A stretch of 64,000 bases of DNA from Paraspadella gotoi (taxonomy: Eukaryota; Chaetognatha), in NCBI GenBank assembly GCA_051294375.1, contig CM119264.1:18422602-18486601 (forward strand). Reading direction: 5' to 3'. A program made the position numbers and the translations under genes. A model generated the notes under the pieces. It did not search any database and was not told where the DNA came from. It worked only from the letters and a program-made list of their open reading frames with translations. Below are positions 30,322 through 41,000 of this stretch, piece after piece. How positions within the stretch are numbered: position 1 is the stretch's first letter; the number at the start of each line of letters is the position of its first letter.

Positions 30322-31684
30322 TCCACCCCTCCTCCGTCCTCCTCCGGCTCCTTCCCTTTCCCCCGATGTTTCTCCAAATCAATTTTGATCAGGGAAATCG
30401 ATTATTGGCTGCAACGAAGTTTGTGGCGCCAAATCTTTTCTCCCTCATCCTCGATAGACGACGACGAAGACGACGACGACGACGACGGCCCGATACTTTG
30501 TCGTCTCCTCTCCCCTCCTCCTCTTTCCTTTCACTTTTCGATTCCTCCTTTTCTTCTTTTCTTTTCAGCAGTTCTTTCCTCGGACTCGTCGCCTCCTCGC
30601 GGCAGCAGCGAACAGTGCACCTTTTATCATGATCGCAAGAGGCTGCCATTCCTGTAACCGTCTACATGTTTAATTTGTAATGGCAACTATTTTTTTTTCA
30701 ATTTAAAATTAATAAACGAAATGTGTCAAAAAATCCCATTTTTTTTGTCTCGCTTTAATCGATGTCGAAACTTTTTTTCCATTCCCATTGACTAACACGG
30801 GCTTTCAGAACATATCTAATGGTTTAGCATATCTTTTTTATTCCAGAACTACCCAAGTTTTCTTCCTCTCCTCATTCCTCTCCCTTAATTCTTAATTTTA
30901 ACCGATTTCGTCGTTGAAGAATATACATTCATAAAACATTTCAAAATCCAAATCTTCATCATCGTTTCTATTGTCGCATACCCTGATTCCAGTCACTCGC
31001 CCTTTTTCACTCTTGTTTCACTCTACTTTCACTTTAGAGTCGCTTAAACTTTTCAGACAGTTTCTGTATTTTTTTTCCCCGTTCGTTCCTTTCCTTTTCT
31101 TGCTCTCCTATCAGTTCCTAAATTCTCCCTTTTCTTTTTTTTCTATTATCCTCGAGTCCCTTCCTCGGTTCCGCCTCTCCCCCCCCCCACCTCCCTTCCA
31201 TTGAAAAGATCGAGAGTTTTTCTTTTTCCCTTCTCGCGATGTTGATGTTTCTCTCCATTTCCGTTCTCCTTTGCTTCGCTTCCTTTTTTGACCTTTTTTA
31301 AATGTCCCCCAACCGATAGAAGAAAGTATCCAACTCAGTTTTTTCACCCATAATTGTCTACAACGTTATTCACTCAGTCTTTCCAGACTGTATCCCTCTC
31401 TCTCTTTTCTTTTTTTTTTTTCAATTTCTCATTTTTTCATATGATTCTTTACCTTCGACTCTTTTTCTTCTTTTTCCATTTTTTCACTTTCTTCTCTCGC
31501 TCTCCCCTATTTCTTCCTCCTTCCCTGCGGCCCCGATTTCTTCATATCTCTCACAACATTTCTCTTTCGAGATAAACCAGTTTTTTTAAATTCTCTCTGC
31601 GTTTCTCCCTTCGGCCTCTGATTGATGATGTTTTTCCTCCGAACTGCGCATAAAATGATCGTTTCCAGAGTGTCGTTGGTCACA

Positions 31685-31689
<5 letters not shown>

Positions 31690-31719
<30 letters not shown>

Positions 31720-31725
31720 TCGCCT
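31690..31725. repeat. (GTC)n microsatellite, left arm
   Basis: About ten GTC units; counterpart of the GAC run at about 32,852-32,887. Confidence 0.93.
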
Positions 31726-31984
31726 CGTCGTCGAAGAGCGAAAAAGCTGGAAAAGAAAATCTGTCGATGTTATCTTTAGTTTTGTTGATTTTCGACGCTG
31801 TTTATTTTTGTTGTAGCGACGAAGTGAAGGGCGAGAATTGCGTTGCGATTTTGAAGTTTAAAAATATCTTCTCCTTATCATCTTATCACTATTTCGTCGC
31901 CATCGAGCAGGAGCAACAGTTGCTGCGGATTGAAGGACTAGCGCTTGTAATGGTTCGAAACCCAAAGCTAAGTCAAAACAAAAT

Positions 31985-32194
31985 AAAATGATTAAGATCG
32001 ACATGCATCTCCGCAGACTATTTCTTAGAGAGCTATATATTTAAAAAATAGAAAATTATATATTAGCAAGTTTCTAATATGGACTCTATGAATATATAAC
32101 ATATTTTTGACTAAGTATAAAATTAATTTTAAAATTTTTTTTTTTACAATTAAAAAGTTGGTTCTAAATAAAACAAAACGAACACAATATAGTT
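31985..32194 (+). repeat. Hinge block, copy 1
   Basis: About 200 bp of AT-rich sequence at the inner end of the left arm, including ATTAAGATCGACATGCATC and GACTAAGTATAAAATT. The same block occurs twice more in inverted orientation beyond the N gap. Confidence 0.92.
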
Positions 32195-32219
32195 NNNNNN
32201 NNNNNNNNNNNNNNNNNNN
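32195..32219. other. Assembly gap (25 N) at the inverted-repeat centre
   Basis: Twenty-five N bases separate the two arms. Confidence 0.99.
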
Positions 32220-32409
32220 TTTGTTTTATTTAGACCAACTTTTTAATTGTAAAAAAAAAAATTAAAATTAAATTTTATACTTAGTCAAAAATATGTTATA
32301 TATTCATAGAGTCCATATTAGAAAACTTGCTAATATATAATTTTCTATTTTTTAAATATATAGCTCTCCAAGAAATAGCTGCGGAGATGCATGGTCGATC
32401 TTAATCATT
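32220..32409 (-). repeat. Hinge block, copy 2 (inverted)
   Basis: Inverted copy of 31,985-32,194, bounded by the 25-N and 10-N gaps. Confidence 0.92.
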
Positions 32410-32419
32410 NNNNNNNNNN
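32410..32419. other. Assembly gap (10 N)
   Basis: Ten N bases with the same approximately 190-bp block on both sides in the same orientation, as expected for overlapping contig ends that were not merged. Confidence 0.95.
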
Positions 32420-32594
32420 TAATTGTAAAAAAAAACTTTTAAAATTTAATTTATACTTAGTCAAAAATATGTTATAAATTCATAGAGTCCATATTAGAAA
32501 ACTTGCTAATATATAATTATCTATTTTTTAAATATATAGCTCTCTAAGAAATAGTAGCTGCGGAGCTGCATAGTCGATCTTAATCATTTTATTT
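32420..32594 (-). repeat. Hinge block, copy 3 (inverted)
   Basis: Second inverted copy. It continues seamlessly into the rest of the right arm, so it is the one joined to the transporter side. Confidence 0.92.
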
Positions 32595-32856
32595 TGTTTT
32601 GACTTAGCTTTGGGTTTCGAACCATTACAAGCGCTAGTCCTTCAATCCGCAGCAACTGTTGCTCCTGCTCGATGGCGACGAAATAGTGATAATATGATAA
32701 GGAGAAGATATTTTTTAAACTTCAAAATCACAACGCAATTCTCGCCCTTCACTTCGTCGCTACAACAAAAATAAACAGGGTCGAAAATCAACAAAACTAA
32801 AGATAACATCGACAGATTTTCTTTTCCAGCTTTTTCGCTCTTCGACGACGAGGCGA

Positions 32857-32888
<32 letters not shown>

Positions 32889-34299
32889 TGTGACCAACGA
32901 CGACTCTGGAAACGATCATTTTATGCGCAGTTCGGAGGAAAAACATCATCAATCAGAGGCCGAAGGGAGAAACGCAGAGAGAATTTAAAAAACTGGTTTA
33001 TCTCGAAAGAGAAATGTTGTGAGAGATATGAAGAAATCGGGGCCGCAGGGAAGGAGGAAGAAATAGGGGAGAGCGAGAGAAGAAAGTGAAAAAATGGAAA
33101 AAGAAGAAAAAGAGTCGAAGGTAAGAATCATATGAAAAAATGAGAAATTGAAAAAAAAAAAAGAAAAGAGAGAGAGGGATACAGTCTGGGAAAGACTGAG
33201 TGAATAACGTTGTAGACAATTATGGGTGAAAAACTGAGTTGGATACTTTCTTCTATCGGTTGGGGGACATTTAAAAAAGGTCAAAAAAGGAAAGCGAAGC
33301 AAAGGAGAACGGAAATGGAGAGAAACATCAACATCGCGAGAAGGGAAAAAGAAAAACTCTCGATCTTTTCAATGGAAGGGAGGTGGGGGGGGGAGAGGCG
33401 GAACCGAGGAAGGGACTCGAGGATAATAGAAAAAAAAGAAAAGGGAGAATTTAGGAACTGATACAGGAGAGCGAGAAAAGGAAAGGAACGAACGGGGAAA
33501 AAAAAAATACTGAAACTGTCTGAAAAGTTTAAGCGACTCTAAAGTGAAAGTAGAGTGAAACAAGAGTGAAAAAGGCGGAGTGACTGGATATCAGGGTATG
33601 CGACAATAGAAACGATGATGAAGACTTTGGATTTGAGAATGTTATGAATGTATATTCTTCAACGACGAAATCGGTTAAAATTAAGAATTAAGGGAGAGGA
33701 ATGAGGAGAGGAAGAAAACTTGGGTAGTTCTGGAATAAAAAGATATGCTAAACAATAGATATGTTCTGAAAGCCCTTGTTAGTCAATGGGAATGGAAAAA
33801 AAAGTTTCGACATCGATTAAAGCGAGACAAAAAATGGGATGTTTTGACACTTCCGTTTATTAATTTTAAATTGAAAAAAAAAATAGTTGCCATTACAAAT
33901 TAAACATGTAGACGGTTGACAGGAATGGCAGCGATCATGATAAAAGGTGCACTGTTCGCTGCTCGCGAGGAGGCGACGAGTCGAGGAAAGAAGCTGCTGA
34001 AAAGAAAAGAAGAAAAGGAGGAATCGAAAAGTGAAAAGGAAAGAGGAGGAGGGAGAGAGGAGACGACAAAGTATCGGCGCCGTCGTCGTCGTCGTCGTCT
34101 TCGTCGTCGTCTATCGAGGATGAGGGAGAAAAGATTTGGCGCCACAAACTTCGTTGCAGCCAATAATCGATTTCCCTGATCAAAATTGATTTGGAGAAAC
34201 ATCGGGGGAAAGGAGAAAGAGCCGGGAGTAGACGGAGGAGACGGAGGAGACGGAGGAGCCGGAAGGAGCCGGAGGAGACGGAGGAGGGGTGGAGGGTAG

Positions 34300-34306
34300 G
34301 AGAGAG

Positions 34307-34396
<90 letters not shown>
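34300..34396. repeat. (GA)n microsatellite, right arm
   Basis: Interrupted GA array; counterpart of 30,192-30,317. Confidence 0.95.
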
Positions 34397-34399
<3 letters not shown>

Positions 34400-34841
34400 A
34401 AAAGAGAAAAGAGAAGAAACCCGCAAAACCAATTTATTGTAATTACATGATTCATCTAGATCGAGTTAAATTATTATTGAAAAAAATCAGATCCACGATA
34501 AAAGCAAAAGAAAGAAAAGCAAGCACTGGTTATCTCTGCTCACCCAATCCCGTGCACGACGACGACAACTGCGACAACGACGAAGTCGACGACGGCGACG
34601 CTAATTGGAATTCGAAATCCCTTTCCAGTTTCCTCACCTCGGATCGAAGGCTTCAGTTCCTCCACCTTCTCTTCTCCTTTCCTACCACTTTTCCTCCTTC
34701 CTCCCTTTCCATAGATTGAAGCAGGAAAAGGGAAATTGCTCACTACAATGCGACTGAGTTTCTGGGAGATGGAACCCGGAGACCGAGAGGATGGAACCCA
34801 GTGGCGCCTCCTTTTCTCAACAACCACAGGCTTTCTTGTTT

Positions 34842-34982
<141 letters not shown>

Positions 34983-35454
34983 CACTTATTCTTATTAAGA
35001 ATCGCTTCTTCTTCTATAATATATGAACAGTAAACACACAGCTGCTCTTCGCATGGTTTTATAAAAAGGTTTCTCAATAAAGATATATTAAAGATCAACT
35101 TGTTTGTTTTATTTTTTTTTGTTTTTTCCTAATTAGTCCTTACCATAATTATCGCGGTAAACATGGAAGTCGCAGGAATCAATTAGCAAAGACGATCAGA
35201 TCAGATTTAAGCTAACAAATCTGGAGTCTGGATAATTAGAGAAGCTTGCCTCGCGACGCAAATCCAATTTTGAAAAAGCCTGACATACTCTGATCTATTC
35301 TACCAGTTAAAACTTTTTTACAGTCACTAACGTAAAACAGAAAATAAAAGAAATCTGCACGCCTATAAGTGGCGCCGTTTGTAAACAAACCACATGAAAT
35401 GAGAGGTATATATATTAATGATACCAATTTCAATTCTTGGTCATTTGAATCCCA

Positions 35455-35505
35455 TGCGATCGACCGACCAAAAGGGTTGCTCCACGAATACTCGCGGCGT
35501 AACTA
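35455..35505 (-). repeat. Diverged head of palindrome repeat R-A, right arm
   Basis: GTTGCTCCACGAATACTCGC followed by GGCGTAAC and preceded by CGACCGACC. It matches the head of the element at 47,591 in inverted orientation. The left-arm counterpart is at about 29,148-29,200. Confidence 0.75.
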
Positions 35506-35759
35506 ATAAGAGATGAAAGAAAAGATTATTAGCATGAGAGGAAAAACAATGAAATATAGGAATTTTTAAAAAAATACAAAAGGAGAGAACAAAAAGGAAA
35601 GGTTAGAGAAAAGGAAGAGGAAATTAAAAGAAGAGGACAAGGTGTAAATGACTCCCTTGGCGATTGAAGGAAACAAGAAGGCCAAAAGAAGAAAAAAGGA
35701 GGATCTGGACCAAGATTGGAAGTAAGGGAAGAGCGAAAGAAAATGAGAAAAAGACAGAC

Positions 35760-35790
35760 AGACTGACTGACAGACAGATAGACAGACATA

Positions 35791-35866
<76 letters not shown>

Positions 35867-35905
35867 AAAAAAGAAAAAAAGAAAAAAAGAAAGAAAGAAA
35901 GAAAG
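35760..35905. repeat. (AAAG)n microsatellite, right arm
   Basis: AAAG units next to GACA units; counterpart of 28,770-28,865, longer and purer. Confidence 0.95.
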
Positions 35906-36360
35906 ATAATGATACAAGCCATATTTGATAAGGAAACAAAAAAAAGATGAAAACGGAATGTATTAAAAGGAAAACAACAATAAAAAAAAACACACACAAG
36001 AGGAAAGTAAAACGTCAAAATATACGAAAAGAATAATAGCAAATGACCAATTGACTATGTCTGCGAACGAGTTCGCTAATGAATTACTATTGATATAAAC
36101 CAAAGAGACGTAAAAGAGCAAAACAACCGTTTTCATCGGCCATCACAGCTTAATGAGCTAGCGTAATAGTGAATTCATCCCTCCAACGACTGTTGATATG
36201 GTGATAACTGAAAAGATCAAATTATCGAGGAATGACGCCATTGCCAATTCATTCTTGCAACAACGACGCTTCCGACTCTGTGACTGGAATGATGAGTTTT
36301 TCTTAACGTTTTGTGCGTCTCAGATATGAGACACTAAGTGGTCGAATTTGAGGACGAAAA

Positions 36361-36443
36361 CTTGGACCTGCTATGTCATTATCGAAGATAGCTTATTTAT
36401 TAAATGAATAGATAATTTTAATATTTGTTGTACCAATTTCATA
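36361..36443. repeat. Dispersed repeat R-C, right-arm copy
   Basis: Mirror of 28,253-28,345: GGACCTGCTATG, then ATAGCTTATTTATTAAATG and GTACCAATTTCAT. Confidence 0.85.
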
Positions 36444-37399
36444 GCATTTAATGATTACGATAATAAAAAGGGCATCGGAGAAATCGATAAATTATTCGTA
36501 AATGAGTTTCTAAATGGCAAAATAAAATACTGGAAAATATATGATTGGAAAGAAGAAAAGAGTAAAACTTCATAATTAAGGTGAAAATGATACGTATAAT
36601 TTATATACTATTGTGGAAGGAATTAAGCCGTTATAAAATAAGGAACGGAAATCTTACTACGAAAGATAAAAAAAAATTAGTGATGTGAGAAAAAACAACA
36701 AAAGGCATCAAAAATTCGAAGAATCAAAATCGAACAAAAAATTAAATTGTGTCACGGTTAAAATATTTTACACCCTCGGATATATCTAAATAAAAGAAAA
36801 ATAAAAACGAGTCAAGCGCGGATAAAAAGCAACGGAGACGAGGAAATAAAGCATTTTTAGGAGAGGCGTTAAACAGCGAGAGAGAGAGCGAGAGGCATGG
36901 CAATCGGAAGCAAAGTTAAACAAGCCGAGGAAGTCAGGAGCGCTAAGGGACGGAGACGTGAGACCCGCGAGCCGCCAACGAGATTGTCTGCCTAATGAGA
37001 TTTGCTGTTTTTTTCCCCCCTTTTTTGGCCTCCTTTTTTTTGGGGGGGGGGCGGAGAGAGAAAGACGGAGGGATGATCGGGCGACGAAAAAGACTGGGAG
37101 ACGCAAACAGAAACAACGATTCGAGCGACAACGACAACAACGACAACAACGACAAAATAAATCGTTTCAGACTCGGTGGTTGTCTGAAGGAGGAAGGAAA
37201 ACGTTTCCGCGGCAGAGTGTGAAATAAAAAAAAAATTTAAAAGCTCATTTTTCTTTTTTGAAAAAGTAAACCAGGTGTGGTTTTCTGATTTTTTTTTTAT
37301 TGAAATTTTGATTTTTATAGTTGCAGACAGTAGATAGCACGTTCTTGACGAGTAAAGCAACAAAAACGGATAAAATGGCTACAACCAAAGTCGGATTCA

Positions 37400-37640
37400 T
37401 TAAACGACGTCGTTGCCAAGAGACTAAATTGAAGAAAAGAGGCGGAAAGGCGGCGCCAAAAGGAAAAGACGTGGCTGGAAAAACGCGCGCGCGCCGATCT
37501 GCGCGCCACTCTGCGCGCCATAACAGCAGCGCGGAGGTCCACGTGATCCGAAACCTCGCGCTCGCGCCAGCGACCGCAAGCGAGCGGTGGGCGTGGCGGA
37601 AGGAAAAAACATTCCGCATTCGACGACTATATGGACGACG
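37400..37640. other. GC-rich, CpG-rich block in right arm
   Basis: Contains GCGCGCGCGCC, repeated GCGCGCCA and CACGTGATCC. It lies about 430 bp beyond the transporter stop codon. The basic open frame across it (37,321-37,707) has no histone or other known fold and is not kept in the left arm. It may be a promoter island for an unidentified neighbour. Confidence 0.5.
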
Positions 37641-37902
37641 ACGATCGCGAATGTCGCGAAGGGGGAAAAAATACGGCAGAAAACGTTCTAAACTGTTTTT
37701 GTGCTAAGTATTGTTGATGTTTGTCGTTACTTACTCTCACATCCATCGAAGATGTTTTCTTTTAAAAATTGTACTTAAACTGGGTGATATAAATAATTAA
37801 TTACGATTTTAAAGAAAATAATTTTTTTTCAATCACATGTGATATTTTTATTAATAAAACGCTTTTGGTACGTTTTTAAACTTCCAACTCGCTTCATTAA
37901 TG

Positions 37903-37921
37903 TTTTATTATTGATTTTATT
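37903..37921 (-). terminator. Two polyadenylation signals of the transporter gene
   Basis: On the minus strand two AATAAAA hexamer contexts lie about 150 nt after the stop codon, separated by a few bases, in an AT-rich 3' flank. No genomic poly-A tract follows, which argues weakly against recent retroposition. Confidence 0.6.
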
Positions 37922-38066
37922 ATCATTTAATACAAGAATAAACAATTCTGAGTAATGTTTAACAAGATATTTAACATCCACAAATATTATTAAAAAAATT
38001 ATTTTTAAAAAAATTATTTTTAAAAATTAGTATTGAAAAACACTGAATACAAAAAACAGAACGAGT

Positions 38067-41000
38067 TCACAGTATTCCAGCATCTTTGGCCAAGCGATAA
38101 AACGCCGAGGACGGATCCTTAGCCAAAATATTTGGTTTATTAAACTCCAATATCTTTCCATCATCAACAACTATCACAATATCATAATCCATAATGGTAT
38201 GTATACGGTGAGCTATTGTGAGGACCGTGCAACTTTTAAACTCTTCACGAATAGTTTTTTGAATCAAGGCATCAGTTTCTGCGTCAACGGCTGCTGTAGC
38301 CTCATCCAGAATGAGGATCTTAGAACTTCGCAGAAGCGTACGAGCAAGGCAGATCAGTTGGCGCTGGCCGGCAGAGAGGTTATTTCCAGCTTCAGCGCAT
38401 TGCATGTCTAAGCCGCCCGGCACGTTAGACACAAAACTTTGCAGGTGAGCTTGTTCCAAAGCCTTCCACAGTTCGTTATCAGTGTGATGGTTAAATGGAT
38501 CGAGATTTGAACGAAGAGTCCCAGCAAAAATGACAGGGTCTTGTGGAATTATTGAAAATTTATTTCTTAATTCATGTAGGTCTAACTCGTTAATTTTTTG
38601 TTTATCAACCTCTATATGGCCTTCTGCCGCTTCCAAGATGCGAAAAAGAGCGAGAGTTAAGCTTGATTTTCCTGCCCCGGTTCGACCCACAACTCCAACT
38701 TTTAGTCCACCTTCTATTTGAAAATTAAGTTTCTTGAGAACATAATCAAGGTCTTCTCTATATCTCGCGCTGTAATTTTTAAATACGATTTCTCCTTTGT
38801 CACCCAAATGTATACTAGGCGATGTTTCTTCCAATCTCAAGGCTTCAATGGGTAAAGTGCTGTATTCTTGAATTCTTTCTACAGAAACAAAAAGATTCTC
38901 TAGGTATGAAACTTCTCTAAAACTCTCTCCAAACATGTTCGAAATTTCAATGGCATAACTGATTACGAGCCCTGCTTTCCCAGCGGACGTTGTCTCATCA
39001 AGAACGGAATATATTGAGCAGAAAAGCACAACAAAACAACCTAATATTTCTAAATTAAATGAAATCCACCTGTTGGCTCCCCATAATAAAAATGATGTTT
39101 GAAAATTTTTATTAATGCGTAACATGCATTCTTGCTTGAACTGATGAAGCCTTTTAAATGCTCGTATCACCGTCACCCCTTGCAGCGTTTCTTGGAATAA
39201 GGAAAATATCGGGGATCGGGACATAGATTCAAAACGTTGAAGTTGTCGCGTTCCTTCTACGAAAACATATTTTATTGCATAACAAAAGACAAGAATAAAT
39301 GGAATAATTGTCACAAACCATGGATTCATCCAGGCAATTAAAAGGAATGAAAAGATGGTAACCATTAGAGTTTGGAAGACAATAAAGAGTTTTTCGGGAA
39401 GTTTTGAGTCAACTGTTTCAATGTCAGATGAAAAGCGATTCATTATGCGACCTAAGGGAACTGTGTCGAGGAAGCACATTGGCAAAGCCAAGACTCTTTT
39501 AGTTAAATTGTGATGAAGCCGACAAGCAGCTTTGATGGTACCAAGAACATGTATTGTTGTAGCCAATCCAAGGAAAATTGATGAAGCAAGCCGTAAACAA
39601 TTGTAAATAATTAGTTGGTTTGTATCCTTTTCAAAGCGAGTCTGATTATAAATAGGTTTTGTCATTTTTTTTTTAATTGAAATATTGTCTACCCAATCAG
39701 ATAATTGGATACTGGAAGATAGTTCAAAACTTTGCATAGCCATGAAAGCAAACATGAAGATCATAAACAAAAACCAACCAAAACATTTAAAGTATGTTAC
39801 ATACACTTCCCCCGATATTTTACCTCGGATTGTCTCCTCTGATAACGCAACGTCAGAGGAGAGTAAATTTGTTCCCTTTTTAATGGTGACAAAGTCAGAA
39901 TCTTGTCTGGGTTTTTCCTGCTTTGCTTTTGAATTAATATTTGCTTGTATCATATCTTCCAAGTTTGATTTTTGAATTACTTCTCCTAGATGTAAATAAA
40001 TTACACTGTCCATAGCTGACAGATACGATGTGTCGTTAGTAACCATAATTATACTTTTTTCTTTCAGCAGTCCATTTTTGGATAAAACTTCATCAAAAAT
40101 TAGTTTTCTTACGTTTGCATCTACGGCGCTGAGCGGATCATCTAAAAGGTAAAGATCGGCATCAGCATAAATAGCTCTTGCCAATGAGATTCTGACTTTT
40201 TGTCCTCCTGACAGGTTGATTCCTCTATCACCAATTTTGGTTTCATCACCGTTGACCAAAGCCTGAAGATCGGTCATAAGAGCGCAGGCTTTTAAAATAT
40301 TCTTGTATTTGTTTTCATTCATTGGTTTGCCAAATAAAATGTTTTCTTTGATACTACCATTTTGGATCCAAGGATTCTGAGCAACATATCCAAAGTTTTC
40401 CATTACGTGTACTTCTCCTTGAACCTTATTCATTTCACCGAGCAAAGCGCTTAGAAGTGTTGACTTCCCTGATCCTACAGAACCAACAACAGCCAATATT
40501 TGTCCCTTGTTCAAAGAAAATGTGATGTTTTTAAGAGTGACAGGACCTCCTTTCTCCCATGAAAATGACGCATTTTTAACGTAAACTGCCTTTTTAGTTT
40601 CTATATTAGGATCTGAATATTTTCTATCAATCTCTGAACTGTTTAAAAATTTTTCAATCCGGCGGCTTGATATAAACATCTGGACATTTTGGTAAATAGC
40701 ATCCGGAATAGCCCACAAAAGTATTCGTAAATGTTTAAACAATGCCATTGAGACAAAAGCTTTCTCTGGGGTCAAAGTATGTTCGGCAGAAGATAAAATA
40801 AACGTTGTGAATGCTATTACGCTTACAATGATTGGCACAGAATTATAGTTGAACTTCAAAAGTGCTAACCAGTAAAGCTGCCTTTTTAAAACATCTGTTT
40901 CTTGTTCACGAATCTTTGCTACTTCTTTCATAAAAGGAGCCTCCCATGAATACAATTTAACAACTTTTATTCCATTAAGGATTTCATTCATAAGTTTAAC

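Noticed and set aside
31930-31990. tRNA gene suggested by GGTTCGAAACC near the hinge
   Set aside because: The flanking bases cannot form a full T-stem and no D-arm, anticodon arm or acceptor stem is present.
37321-37707. Basic, histone-like or protamine-like protein
   Set aside because: Its Lys/Arg richness comes from a GC-rich CGC/GCG block. There is no histone-fold sequence, and the left-arm counterpart does not keep the frame.
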